Shown: positions 8,175-16,627, counted from the stretch's first letter. The stretch is DNA of 64,000 nt from Benzoatithermus flavus (GCF_037908215.1 NZ_JBBLZC010000002.1:124001-188000); one strand, 5' to 3'. Numbers and translations: made by a program. The notes: a model not told the origin generated them from the letters alone.

Positions 8175-8831
8175 ATGAGCAGCACGGCCCGACTTGCCCC
8201 GGTACCGCCGGCCCGCCGCCTGAAGACCAGGATCGGCGAAGCCAACGAGAGCCGCATTCTCGATGCCGCGCTCTCGGTATTCGCCCGGCTCGGCTTCGCC
8301 GGGGCGCGGGTCGACCAGATCGCGGAAGCCGCCGGGATGTCGAAGGCGAACCTGCTCTACTACTTCCGCACCAAGGAGGATCTCTACCGGGCGGTCCTGA
8401 CCCGCACGCTCGACATGTGGCTCGAGCCCTTGCGCGAGCTCGACGCCGACAGCGATCCCGGGACGGCGCTGGGCCATTACATCGCGAGGAAGCTCGAATA
8501 TTCGCGGCTGCAGCCCGAGGCGTCGCGCCTGTTCGCGATGGAGATCATGCAGGGAGCACCCGTGCTTTCGTGCGTGCTCGCGACCGATCTCGCCGATCTC
8601 GTCGAGCGCAAGGTGCGCACGATCGAGCGCTGGATCGAGGACGGCAGGCTGGCCCCGGTCGAGCCGCACCACCTCATCTTCATGCTCTGGGCCACGACCC
8701 AGCATTATGCCGACTTCGCGGCCCAGATCAGGACGCTCACCGGCAAGGACCTGAGCGACGACGCGTTCTTCGAGGAAGCGCGGCAAGCGATCGTCACGAC
8801 GATCCTGAAAGGCGTGCTGCCGCGCGGCTGA
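8175..8831 (+). CDS. rutR: TetR-family regulator RutR
   Basis: A 218-aa TetR-type repressor that closely follows RutR over its whole length: DNA-binding domain NESRILDAALSVFARLGF...VDQIAEAAGMSKANLLYYF, then the RutR-specific ligand-domain blocks RTLDMWLEPLREL, EASRLFAMEIMQGAP, and LIFMLWATTQHYADFA. RutR senses uracil or thymine and controls pyrimidine use. The ATG at 8175 follows GGTGGAGACGG; an upstream in-frame GTG-like extension would overlap the operator. It is divergent from the importer operon, and its likely targets are itself, the importer, and preTA. Confidence 0.92.
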   Translation: MSSTARLAPVPPARRLKTRIGEANESRILDAALSVFARLGFAGARVDQIAEAAGMSKANLLYYFRTKEDLYRAVLTRTLDMWLEPLRELDADSDPGTALGHYIARKLEYSRLQPEASRLFAMEIMQGAPVLSCVLATDLADLVERKVRTIERWIEDGRLAPVEPHHLIFMLWATTQHYADFAAQIRTLTGKDLSDDAFFEEARQAIVTTILKGVLPRG

Positions 8832-8958
8832 GCGACGGAACCCGGCCTGCCATCTCCTATTACTGGAGTCCATGGGGCGAGTCGGTCGTCGGCGCGTGGC
8901 GACACGTGTACGTGCGTCGGACAGGACGGGCTTCCTCCATCGGCCGAGGAGGAGCCGC

Positions 8959-10584
8959 ATGAGCGAAGACCAGCGGACGCTGACGACCCGCCAGGGTCAT
9001 CCCGTGAGCGACAACCAGAGCCTCAGGAGCGTGGGCGAGCGCGGTCCCGCCACGCTCGAGAACTATCAGTTCATCGAGAAGATCACGCATTTCGACCGCG
9101 AGCGCATCCCGGAGCGCGTGGTCCATGCGCGCGGCACCGGTGCGCACGGCTACTTCGAAGCCTACGGCAGGATCGGCGACGAGCCCGCGACCAAGTACAC
9201 GCGTGCCAAGGTGCTGACCCGAGCCGGCAAGCGCACGCCGGTGTTCGTGCGGTTCTCGACCGTGATCGGCGGCAGGGAATCGCCCGAGACGGCGCGCGAT
9301 CCGCGCGGCTTTGCGGTCAAGCTCTATACCGAGGACGGTAACTGGGATCTCGTCGGCAACAACTTGAAGGTCTTCTTCATTCGGGACGCGATCAAGTTCC
9401 CGGACATGATCCACGCCTTCAAGCCGGATCCAGTCAGCAACCGGCAGGAGCCATGGCGCTTCTACGACTTCGTGCAGTTCCACCCCGAAGCGCTGCACAT
9501 GGTGACCTGGGTGAAGAGCCCCTGGGGTATCCCGGCCAGCTACCGGCAGATGGAAGGCTCGGGTGTCAACACCTACAAGCTCGTCAACGACGAGGGTGTC
9601 GCGCACCTCGTGAAGTTCCACTGGGTGCCCAAGGCCGGGGTCAAGAACCTCACGAGCCAGCAGGCGGCCGAGATCCAGGCCAAGGACGTGGGGCACGCAA
9701 CGCGCGATCTCTATGAGGCGATCGAGCGCGGCGACTACCCGGAGTGGGAGTTCTGCGTCCAGCTCATGTCGGACGGCGAGCACCCCGAGCTCGACTTCGA
9801 TCCGCTCGACGACACGAAGCGCTGGCCCGAGGACCAGTTCCCGCTGCTGCCGGTGGGCCGGATGGTGCTCGACCGCAACCCGCCCAACGTGTTCGCCGAT
9901 ACCGAGCAGTCGGCGTTCGGCACCGGCGTGCTCGTCGACGGGATCGACTTCTCCGACGACAAGATGCTGCAGGGCCGCACACTCTCCTACTCCGACACGC
10001 AGCGCTACCGTGTGGGGCCCAACTACCTGCAGCTCCCGATCAACGCGCCCAGGCGCGACACGCGCACGAACCAGCGCGACGGCCAGATGACCTGCTACGT
10101 CGATCAGGCCGGCGAGAACCCGCACGTCAACTACGAGCCGAGCTCGATGGGCGGGCTCGAAGAAGCGCCGAAGCGCGGGCGCGACCACCACCAGTGGGTC
10201 GAGGGCCATCTCGGCCGCTACCAGACCAGCCGCACGGCCGACGACTACAAGCAGGCGGGCGAGCGCTATCGCACCTTCGAGGACTGGGAGCGCGAGGACC
10301 TGATCGCGAACCTGGTGGCCGACATGAAGGAATGCCCGGAGCACATCCGCCTCCGCATGGTCTGGCACTTCTGGCACTGCGACGAGGACTACGGCCGGCG
10401 CGTCGCCGAAGGTGCCGGGATCGACCTCGAGAGGGCACTGAAGCTGCCGCCGCTCGAAGGCAAGCCGGCACCCGGCCGGCGCCGCGAGGCGCCCACCTAC
10501 ACCAGCGGCCAGCCCGAGGAAGGGACGAAGGCCCAGGGCGGCAAGGAAGCAACGGGGCAGCGCGAACCGCAGTTCGCGAAGTAG
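8959..10584 (+). CDS. Monofunctional haem catalase
   Basis: A 541-aa clade-type small-subunit catalase breaking hydrogen peroxide into water and oxygen. Key features: FDRERIPERVVHARGTGAHGYF with the distal His, the RFSTVIGG and DPRGFAVKLYTEDGNWDLVGNN blocks with the distal Asn, and the proximal Tyr region RTLSYSDTQRYRVGPNYLQLPIN (haem-ligand Tyr in YSDTQRYR). The last ~40 residues are a hydrophilic Gly/Pro/Lys-rich tail. The ATG at 8959 follows GAGGAGGAGCCGC. It stands alone downstream of rutR and is followed by a hairpin at 10594. Confidence 0.95.
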   Translation: MSEDQRTLTTRQGHPVSDNQSLRSVGERGPATLENYQFIEKITHFDRERIPERVVHARGTGAHGYFEAYGRIGDEPATKYTRAKVLTRAGKRTPVFVRFSTVIGGRESPETARDPRGFAVKLYTEDGNWDLVGNNLKVFFIRDAIKFPDMIHAFKPDPVSNRQEPWRFYDFVQFHPEALHMVTWVKSPWGIPASYRQMEGSGVNTYKLVNDEGVAHLVKFHWVPKAGVKNLTSQQAAEIQAKDVGHATRDLYEAIERGDYPEWEFCVQLMSDGEHPELDFDPLDDTKRWPEDQFPLLPVGRMVLDRNPPNVFADTEQSAFGTGVLVDGIDFSDDKMLQGRTLSYSDTQRYRVGPNYLQLPINAPRRDTRTNQRDGQMTCYVDQAGENPHVNYEPSSMGGLEEAPKRGRDHHQWVEGHLGRYQTSRTADDYKQAGERYRTFEDWEREDLIANLVADMKECPEHIRLRMVWHFWHCDEDYGRRVAEGAGIDLERALKLPPLEGKPAPGRRREAPTYTSGQPEEGTKAQGGKEATGQREPQFAK

Positions 10585-10593
10585 GACACCGGA

Positions 10594-10626
10594 GGGGCCC
10601 CCGCAGCACAGGCGTGCGGGGGCTCC
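10594..10626 (+). terminator. Hairpin after the catalase gene
   Basis: GCCCCCGCA (10597-10605) and TGCGGGGGC (10615-10623) form a 9-bp stem with a 9-nt loop, extended by a G-U and two G-C pairs. It starts about 10 nt after the stop. There is no T-run, so it may terminate poorly or depend on Rho. Confidence 0.5.
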
Positions 10627-10707
10627 CTGCCTGCACGCGTCTCGCTCAAAGGTCGATCGATTTTCCGCAGGCTCGCCGCCACTGTAGAACGGTCGGCGGA
10701 GGTGAGC

Positions 10708-10827
10708 ATGGCACGCGCATTGGACGAGACCCTCCTCGGCATCGAGGACTGGCTCGAGCATGCGGGCGAGTCGGATCGGCGCCACGAGCTGATCGCCGGT
10801 AATCCGGGGACACCCTACGGCCGGTAA
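10708..10827 (+). pseudogene. Truncated Uma2-family gene, cut by the REP-transposase element
   Basis: An ATG preceded by CGGAGGTGAGC opens a frame encoding about 31 residues that look like a Uma2 N terminus (ETLLGIEDWLEHAGES then RRHELIAG, comparable to GRRYQLLGG in the intact gene at 1381). The frame then enters the element's repeat and stops at 10825. No remaining Uma2 coding sequence was recognised on the other side of the element, so this is a 5' remnant. Confidence 0.55.
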
Positions 10828-10844
10828 TCCGGGGACACCCTACG
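10796..10844 (+). repeat. Tandem REP-like direct repeat at the left end of the RAYT unit
   Basis: Two exact 24-bp copies of CCGGTAATCCGGGGACACCC followed by TACG at 10796-10819 and 10821-10844, one base apart. On the reverse strand each begins with the GTAG foot typical of REP sequences recognised by RAYTs. Confidence 0.85.
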
Positions 10845-10882
10845 CAATTGACGATGGGCGGTGCTCGGCCTAGCGTCTCGAC

Positions 10883-11563
10883 ATGGCGCGTTTAGCAAGG
10901 GCGGTGGCGGCCGGCGTGCCGCACCATGTGACGCAGCGAGGCAACCGGCGGCAGCCGACCTTCTTCGGTGATGCCGATTATCGGCTCTACCGTGACCTAC
11001 TCGCAAGCGGCTGCCGGCGGCATGGTGTCGCGGTGTGGGCCTACTGTCTGATGCCCAACCACGTCCACCTGATCTTGGTCCCCGGCGAAGCTGACAGCTT
11101 GCGCCTCGCCTTGGGCGAAGCCCACCAACGCTACACCCGTGCCATCAACCAGCGGGAAGGCTGGGTCGGCCATCTCTGGCAGGGGCGTTTCGCCTCCTGC
11201 GCGCTCGACGAGGCACACCTGATCGCGGCCGTGCGTTACGTCGAGCTCAACCCGGTCCGAGCAAGGCTTGCCGCCCGCGCCGAGGATTGGCCGTGGAGCA
11301 GCGCACGGGCGCACTTGGCGGGGGAGGACGATGGGCTCGTCAGCGTGGGGCCGCTGCGCGACGCGATCGGCGACTGGTCGACGTTCCTCGCCGGATCGCC
11401 AAGCGAGGAGGCGATAGCGGCGTTGCGCAAGCATGAGCGCACCGGGCGCCCGCTCGGCGACCGCAGGTTCGTTGCGGCCCTGGAGCAGCAGCTCGGTCGG
11501 CACTTGCGGCCGGGCAAGCCCGGTCGGCGGCCTGGGCAGCGCGCGGGGATGTCAATTGAGTAG
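10883..11563 (+). CDS. REP-associated tyrosine transposase (Y1, IS200-like)
   Basis: A 226-aa single-strand HUH-type transposase. Seen: N-terminal ARLARAVAAGVPHHVTQRGN, the HUH motif as His60-Val-His62 in MPNHVHLIL, and the catalytic Tyr at about residue 119 in VRYVELNPVRA. The last 60 residues are basic (GRHLRPGKPGRRPGQRAG), which suits DNA binding. Start MARLAR at 10883 follows the left repeat by 38 bp. The stop codon TAG at 11561 is part of the right-end repeat, so gene and element end are fused. The unit appears intact and could still act on matching repeats. Confidence 0.9.
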   Translation: MARLARAVAAGVPHHVTQRGNRRQPTFFGDADYRLYRDLLASGCRRHGVAVWAYCLMPNHVHLILVPGEADSLRLALGEAHQRYTRAINQREGWVGHLWQGRFASCALDEAHLIAAVRYVELNPVRARLAARAEDWPWSSARAHLAGEDDGLVSVGPLRDAIGDWSTFLAGSPSEEAIAALRKHERTGRPLGDRRFVAALEQQLGRHLRPGKPGRRPGQRAGMSIE

Positions 11564-11590
11564 GGTGTCCCCGGTTACCCCCGGATTACC
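11560..11590 (-). repeat. Right-end REP-like repeat of the RAYT unit
   Basis: Inverted copy of the left repeat: GTAGGGTGTCCCCGG at 11560-11574, then TTACCC and CCGGATTACC at 11581-11590. The copy is interrupted relative to the left end, as if two overlapping repeats were partly fused. Confidence 0.75.
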
Positions 11591-11593
11591 GCG

Positions 11594-11920
11594 TCAGGTG
11601 CCCGTCGCTGCAGGCCCCGTCCGGTTCGGCGCCCAGTAGGCCGGGTCCCACCATATCTCATAGCGCCTGCGCCCGCGGACCCGGCGGCGCCCCTTCGCCT
11701 TCAGCGCGGCGTAGTAGGCCATGAGGTCCGCTTCCCGGGCCTTCGCCTCCTCCAGCCGCTGCCTGCCTTCTTCTGTATCCATGTAGGTGATGGACAAAAG
11801 ACTGCCGAGCAGCAACGTGCCCCTCAAGTGACCCCATGCAGCACGGCGCTGTTCCTTGCTCAAGGACTTCAAGTATTGCGCCTGCTCCCAACGGACTTTC
11901 CCCGACACGTACAGGGTCAT
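11594..11920 (-). CDS. Hypothetical protein, 108 aa
   Basis: I do not recognise this protein. It is charged and probably cytosolic apart from a short hydrophobic stretch (HLRGTLLLGSLLSITYMD). The middle is helical (EEGRQRLEEAKAREADLMAYYAALKAKG) and the tail is very basic with aromatic residues (GRRRVRGRRRYEIWWDPAYW). The ATG at 11920 is nine bases inside a longer frame that starts at 11929; CAGGGGA upstream fits either. The stop codon lies 3 nt from the edge of the RAYT unit, so the natural C terminus may have been changed by the insertion. It could be a chance frame in a scarred region. Confidence 0.4.
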   Translation of the reverse strand: MTLYVSGKVRWEQAQYLKSLSKEQRRAAWGHLRGTLLLGSLLSITYMDTEEGRQRLEEAKAREADLMAYYAALKAKGRRRVRGRRRYEIWWDPAYWAPNRTGPAATGT

Positions 11921-12167
11921 CGTCAACATCCCCTGCGATCATGACGTTTCGGGGATTATAGCCATACCTGCGGCGACCACAAGTGTATTGTACCATCGCT
12001 GAAGGATGGAGCCCCAGCTCGGCACGTGTGCATCCTTGGCGAACTGAGCTCGCGCCCGCTGGCCCATGGTCACGACCAGCCGCTTAGTGCCCGCTTGAGA
12101 AGGCCGGGCTGGGTCGCCGGAAGGGCAGCACGTTCAGGGAGGGAGCATCCCGTTCCTGGAGGTTGCG

Positions 12168-12449
12168 ATGTGGACAGCGGCGAGCCGCGCCTTTGTCGGT
12201 GAGGTTGGAGCCGGGCAGGCGCTGAGCGACGACCAGTACCGCCTGCTCGCACCGCTGATCCCGCCGCCCAAGCCGGGTGGACGGCCTCGCACCACCGACC
12301 TGCGGCAGCTTCTGGACGGGTTGTTCTATCTCGTCCGCACCGGCTGCCCGTGGCGGCACCTACCGCGCCCCCCGACCTTCCTGCCGTGGTCCACGGTGGA
12401 TGGCAACTTCCGCACCTTCCTGGCCGCCGCCTCACCCTCGTTGCGGTAG
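12168..12449 (+). pseudogene. IS5-family transposase fragment (N-terminal part)
   Basis: A 93-codon frame whose first ~80 residues are a typical IS5-type OrfA/DUF4096 N terminus (LSDDQYRLLAPLIPPPKPGG, then RQLLDGLFYLVRTGCPWRHLP and WSTVDGNFR). After about base 12420 the similarity ends abruptly and unrelated sequence on the other strand (IS630 type) begins. The DDE catalytic half is missing, so it cannot be active. Confidence 0.75.
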
Positions 12450-12828
12450 GCCGCCAGCCGGTCGAGCGTCCAGCAGGCGAACGGCAGGCCCAGGGTCTTG
12501 GGACCGGTCGGCGCTGTGGCGACCACCTTCGCCACCTGCTCGGCGGCCGTGTAGGTCGGCCGGCGACCGGCGCGCGGCCGATCCTCCAGCCCGGCCGAGC
12601 CGCACGTGCTGAACCGCTTGTTCCAGAGTCGCGCACCGTGTAGGCCGTCAGGCGGAGCTCCGCCGCGATCGCCGGCGCCATCTGGCCCTGGCTCGCCTGC
12701 CAGACGATGCACGCCCGCTTGACCCGCCGCACCGGCGCGGTGCGGGGATGGGCCGGTTTCTCGATCGCCATTCGCTCCGCCTCACCCAGCGCGCAGCCGA
12801 AGCCGTCGCATCGGGGCTCCTCCAGCAA
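12430..12828 (-). pseudogene. IS630-family transposase fragment with a frameshift
   Basis: On the minus strand the first frame (from 12828) encodes an IS630-type helix-turn-helix (GEAERMAIEK, RRVKRACIVWQASQGQ, PAIAAELRLTAYTVR). Similarity then continues in another frame (LWNKRFSTCGSAGLEDRPRAG, TYTAAEQVAKVVATAP, FACWTLDRLAAYRNEG), which places a frameshift near 12627. It ends at the junction with the IS5 fragment near 12430, so the catalytic domain is missing. Confidence 0.72.
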
Positions 12829-13105
12829 GGGACTGCTCTAAAAGGGCGCAACTTGCCGGATGAACCACTTACAGCCTCATTGTTAGTTGTCGCTCATCCG
12901 GCGCCCGGCGCCGCCTGCGGCGCGGTGCGGCGGCCTGCGCCAAGAGCCGGCGCAGGCGCGCGATTTCGGTAGCGTTAGGAGCGCGCCAGGGCTTCGAGGC
13001 GCCGTTCCCTTGGGGCGGGCCTATCGGCCGTTCTTGGGCCTCTGGCAGGTCTTCGCGTTTAGGTTGAAGGCGTTGAATACTGCCATAGATTGATAGTGGG
13101 TCAAC
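12829..13105. other. Non-coding scar sequence between IS630 fragment and VapBC remnant
   Basis: No gene seen. GCCGGATGA at 12855-12863 and TCATCCGGC at 12894-12902 form a 9-bp inverted repeat around a short AT-richer loop, possibly the end of another element. The rest is unassigned. Confidence 0.4.
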
Positions 13106-13459
13106 TCACGCTCTCGGGTGCGGCCCTTGCGCTACTCGACGCATCCGTATCGCTCCAAGAAGGTTCCGGCATCGCCATCGGACCGCACGCCCGCGCCACC
13201 GACCAGCCCGTCGGCCCGACTGCCAGGGCACGGCGCGGATGTCCGTCTGCGCGAAGCCCTCGCCCTTGGACAGCAGCGGCAGGTCGAGATCGGGCAGGGT
13301 GGAAGCACCGAAGCGGCCCTGCCAGACCAGCACGAGCTCGGCCCGGGTCGCGAGCGACATAGAGGGTCGCCCCCGCAGGAGCAGGTCGTGGAGCGCCTCG
13401 CGTTCCGGCTCGGCCTGACGGATGGCGAGGACGGCCGAGCTGTCGACCACGAACCTCAC
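13106..13459 (-). pseudogene. VapC-type PIN toxin with internal deletion
   Basis: The N terminus is a normal VapC (MRFVVDSSAVLAIRQAEPERE, then MSLATRAELVLVWQGRFG). Right after LPDLD the sequence jumps to PLLSKGEGFAQTDIRAV, which in VapC proteins lies about 45 residues later. The lost part would contain the second acidic cluster (N-x-x-D). The frame then runs on for about 40 non-homologous residues. An active RNase site is therefore unlikely. It overlaps the antitoxin remnant by 4 bp, the normal vapBC arrangement. Confidence 0.7.
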
Positions 13460-13742
13460 CGCGGGATGCCGTGCTCGTCGTGCATGTCGTCATCGCCCCA
13501 GGTGCCGGCCGGCGGCTCCTGCTCCCACTTCTCGAACAGAGCGCGCAACCGCCGGTCACGCTCGGCCAGGGTCGCGTCCGGGGCCTCGACCTCCCTTTGC
13601 CGGGATATGTCAGGCTCGGCGACGAGACGGGCGACACACTGCCCATGGTGGGTGATCACGACGGTTTCGCCCGCTTCGACCTTCTCGATCAGCTCGGGCA
13701 GCCGCGCTTTCGCCTCTTTGGTGCCGACCTCGATCGTACCAT
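13456..13742 (-). pseudogene. Phd/YefM-type antitoxin, probably lacking an in-frame start
   Basis: The minus strand encodes a Phd-type N terminus (TIEVGTKEAKARLPELIEKV, EAGETVVITHHGQCVARLV) followed by a divergent tail (LRALFEKWEQEPPAGTWGDDD). The only nearby ATG (13740-13742) is one base out of frame with this reading; adding a single G after it would restore M-G-T-I-E-V-G. So a one-base loss at the start is likely, unless the protein starts at an internal GTG at 13659 without its DNA-binding part. Its toxin partner is also damaged. Confidence 0.6.
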
Positions 13743-13818
13743 GCGCTTCCCGATCCAGTCGGGAAGGAGGCTATCGGTACCCACCGGTAGGCACAAAGGA
13801 CGGGCTGCCGGGCTATCC

Positions 13819-15153
13819 CTACTCCGCCGGCTCGAGCACCGCGGGCTGGGCTTGCGCCGCTGCGATCACGGCCGGGTTGTTCGGGTGCTCCTTCCAGGTG
13901 CGGAAGCCGCCCACGGGCACGCCGGTGCGCGGGTCCACCCCCTCGGTGAGCGGCTGCATGGTGATGCAGCCCTCGACCGGGCAGACCATGGCGCAGAGAT
14001 TGCAGCCGACGCACTCCTCGAGCTTCACCTCGTAGTGGCGCCTGCCGTCCTTCATGTGGCTGATCGCCTGATGCGAGGTGTCTTCGCAGGCGATGTGGCA
14101 GCGCCCGCACTTGATGCACAGGTCCTGGTCGATGCGCGCCTTGACCACGTAGTCGAGGTTGAGGTGCTGCCAGTCCGTGACCCGCGGCACGGCGCGGCCC
14201 ACGATCTCGTCCACCGAGCGGTAGCCCTTCTGATCCATCCAGTCGGAAAGGCCCGTGATCATCTCCTGGACGATCTTGAAGCCGTAGACCATGGCAGCCG
14301 TGCAGACCTGCACCGTGCCCGCACCCAAGGCGATGAACTCGGCGGCGTCGCGCCAGGTCTCGATGCCGCCGATCCCCGAGATCGGCAGGCCCTGCGTGGC
14401 GGGATCGCGGGCGATCTCGGCCACCATGTTGAGTGCTATGGGCTTCACCGCCATGCCGCAATAGCCGCCGTGCGTGCCGTAGCCGTCGGTGGCGGGAAAG
14501 GGGGTCATGGCGTCGAGATCGACCCCCATGATCGAGTTGATGGTGTTGATCAGCGAGACCGCGTCGGCCCCACCCGCCTTGGCGGCGCGCGCGGGATGGC
14601 GGATGTCGGTGATGTTGGGGGTGAGCTTCACGATCACCGGCATGCGGGTGTTCGCCTTGCACCAGCGCGCCACCATCTCGACATATTCGGGCACCTGGCC
14701 CACGGCCGAGCCCATGCCGCGCTCGGACATGCCGTGCGGGCAGCCGAAATTGAGCTCGATGCCGTCGGCCCCGGTCTCCTCGACCCGGGCCAGGATCGCC
14801 TTCCAGCTCGCCTCGGTGCAGGGCACCATGAGCGAGACCACGAGCGCGCGATCGGGCCAGGCGCGCTTGATCTCTTTGATCTCGCGCAAATTGACCTCGA
14901 GCGGCCGGTCGGTGATCAGCTCGATGTTGTTGAAGCCGATGACGCGGCGGTCGGAACCGTGAATGGCGCCGTAACGCGGGCCGTTGACGTTGACCACCGG
15001 CGGGTCCTCGCCCAGCGTCTTCCACACCACCCCACCCCAGCCGGCGCGGAACGCGCGCTCGACGTTGTAGGCCTTGTCGGTGGGCGGGGCGCTGGCGAGC
15101 CAGAACGGGTTGGGCGCCTTGATGCCGCAGAAGTTCACGCGGAGATCGGCCAT
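13819..15153 (-). CDS. preA: Dihydropyrimidine dehydrogenase subunit PreA
   Basis: A 444-aa catalytic subunit of the NAD-dependent dihydropyrimidine dehydrogenase, which reduces uracil and thymine in the first step of reductive pyrimidine breakdown. Residues ~1-310 form a dihydroorotate-dehydrogenase-like FMN barrel (NPFWLASAPPT, GIELNFGCPHGMSERGMGSAVGQ, GIGGIETWRDAAEFIALGA). Near residues 350-410 there are two 4Fe-4S motifs: CIKCGRCHIAC and CVGCNLCAMVCPV. The active-site loop has GSAVGQ where mammalian DPD has a cysteine. The start at 15153 lies 17 nt after the preT stop, so the two form an operon. Confidence 0.94.
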   Translation of the reverse strand: MADLRVNFCGIKAPNPFWLASAPPTDKAYNVERAFRAGWGGVVWKTLGEDPPVVNVNGPRYGAIHGSDRRVIGFNNIELITDRPLEVNLREIKEIKRAWPDRALVVSLMVPCTEASWKAILARVEETGADGIELNFGCPHGMSERGMGSAVGQVPEYVEMVARWCKANTRMPVIVKLTPNITDIRHPARAAKAGGADAVSLINTINSIMGVDLDAMTPFPATDGYGTHGGYCGMAVKPIALNMVAEIARDPATQGLPISGIGGIETWRDAAEFIALGAGTVQVCTAAMVYGFKIVQEMITGLSDWMDQKGYRSVDEIVGRAVPRVTDWQHLNLDYVVKARIDQDLCIKCGRCHIACEDTSHQAISHMKDGRRHYEVKLEECVGCNLCAMVCPVEGCITMQPLTEGVDPRTGVPVGGFRTWKEHPNNPAVIAAAQAQPAVLEPAE

Positions 15154-15170
15154 GTCTGTTCTCCCTCTCC

Positions 15171-16535
15171 TCAGGCGGCCTGCGTGCTCGTGGCGGCCCG
15201 CAAGTGACGGTCGATCGAAAGCGCGGCCCGCTTGCCGTCCTCGACCGCGACGACGGTGAGGTCGCGACCGCCCGCAACACAGTCGCCGCCGGCCCAGACC
15301 CGCTCGAGCGACGTGCGCCGCTCGGCGTCGACCGCGATCCGCCCGTCCTCGAGCTCGAGCAACTCGCCCGAGCCGTCGAGATCGGTCGGCACGAAGGCCT
15401 GGCCGATCGCCTTGAAGAGCTGGTCGCAGGGGAGGGTGAGGATCTCGCCGGTACCGGCGAGCCTGCCGCCTTCCTCCTTCGTGTACTCGAGCTCGACCGC
15501 GACCAGCCGGCCGTTCTCGCCGATCAGCCGGCGCGGCCGCAGCCAATGACGCAGGAGCACGCCATCGGTCTGGGCCAGCTCCTGCTCGAAGCGCGATGCG
15601 CTCATCTGCTCCGGCCCCCGGCGGTAGACGATGGTGACGTCCTCGGCACCGAGGCGCTTGGTCTGGCTCGCGATGTCGATCGCGGTCATACCGCCGCCGA
15701 TGACGACGATGCGCCGGCCGACCGGGAGGGTGCCGAGATCCCTGGTCTGACGCAGGCGGGCGATGTAGTCGACCGCATCCGTGACCCCTTCGAGTCCGCC
15801 GGTGTCGATGCCGAGCGCGTTGACGGCCTGGAGGCCCAGCCCCAGGAACACGGCATCGAAGTCGCGGCGCAGCTCGGCGAGCGTGACGTCGCGGCCGAGG
15901 CGCACACCGGTGCGTAGCTCGATGCCGCCGACACCGAGGATGTAGTCCACCTCCTCCTGCGCGAACCCGCCCGTGGTCTTGTAGGCGGCGATACCGTACT
16001 CGTTGAGGCCGCCCGCCTTCTCGCGTGCCTCGAGCAGCACGACCGAATGACCCAGCGTCGCGAGCTTGTGGGCGCAAGCGAGGCCGGCGGGGCCTGCACC
16101 GACGACGGCTATTTTATGGCCGGTGGCGGGACCCTGCCGGTAGAGCTGCCTGCCGCTCGCGAAGAGCGTGTCGGTCGCGAAGCGCTGCAGGCGGCCGATC
16201 TCGACCGGCTTGCCCTCCGATACTTCGCGCACGCAGACCTCCTCGCACAAGGTCTCGGTGGGGCACACCCTGGCGCACATGCCGCCCATGATGTTGGCAT
16301 CGAGGATGGTCCTGGCGGCACCCATCGGATTGCCGGTCGCGATCTGGCGGATGAACAGCGGAATGTCGATCGAGGTGGGGCAGGCCTGCACGCAGGGCGC
16401 ATCGAAGCAGAACAGGCAGCGCTCGGCCGCCACCTTCGCTTCGCGCGCGCCCAGGCGCGGGTGCAAGTCGGCGAAATTGCGTTCCAGAACCTCCGGCGGC
16501 AGGCGGCCGGCGGTGATGTCGGGGGCGTGGCTCAT
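15171..16535 (-). CDS. preT: Dihydropyrimidine dehydrogenase subunit PreT
   Basis: A 454-aa FAD/4Fe-4S electron-transfer subunit that takes electrons from NAD(P)H and passes them to PreA. The N-terminal iron-sulfur domain has CLFCFDAPCVQACPTSIDIP and CARVCPTETLCEEVCVR. Then come an FAD-binding GAGPAGLACAHKLA near residue 145, a second nucleotide-binding GGGMTAIDIASQ near residue 265, and the FAD-closing GGDCVAGGRDLTVVAVEDGKRAA. The ATG at 16535 follows GAGGAGGTTATCG. A RutR-type box lies 92 bp upstream, so uracil or thymine probably induces the operon through RutR. Confidence 0.94.
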   Translation of the reverse strand: MSHAPDITAGRLPPEVLERNFADLHPRLGAREAKVAAERCLFCFDAPCVQACPTSIDIPLFIRQIATGNPMGAARTILDANIMGGMCARVCPTETLCEEVCVREVSEGKPVEIGRLQRFATDTLFASGRQLYRQGPATGHKIAVVGAGPAGLACAHKLATLGHSVVLLEAREKAGGLNEYGIAAYKTTGGFAQEEVDYILGVGGIELRTGVRLGRDVTLAELRRDFDAVFLGLGLQAVNALGIDTGGLEGVTDAVDYIARLRQTRDLGTLPVGRRIVVIGGGMTAIDIASQTKRLGAEDVTIVYRRGPEQMSASRFEQELAQTDGVLLRHWLRPRRLIGENGRLVAVELEYTKEEGGRLAGTGEILTLPCDQLFKAIGQAFVPTDLDGSGELLELEDGRIAVDAERRTSLERVWAGGDCVAGGRDLTVVAVEDGKRAALSIDRHLRAATSTQAA

Positions 16536-16627
16536 CGATAACCTCCTCTGCGGGTCCGGCCGGACGGGAAACATACTCCGTGCCGGCGACCCTCCTGTCC
16601 TTCTTGGCCGAGCGCCGATGCCGATTT

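Larger units (their letters stand above)
10796..11590 (+). mobile_element. REP-associated tyrosine transposase (RAYT) unit with repeat ends
   Basis: A self-contained unit of about 795 bp: two tandem REP-like repeats at the left end, a Y1 transposase gene, and inverted copies of the same repeat at the right end. The outer ends are reverse complements (GGTAATCCGG on the left, CCGGATTACC on the right). The inner ends both contain CAATTGA. RAYTs are related to IS200/IS605 transposases and are linked with REP elements. No target-site duplication was looked for beyond the ends. Confidence 0.75.
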
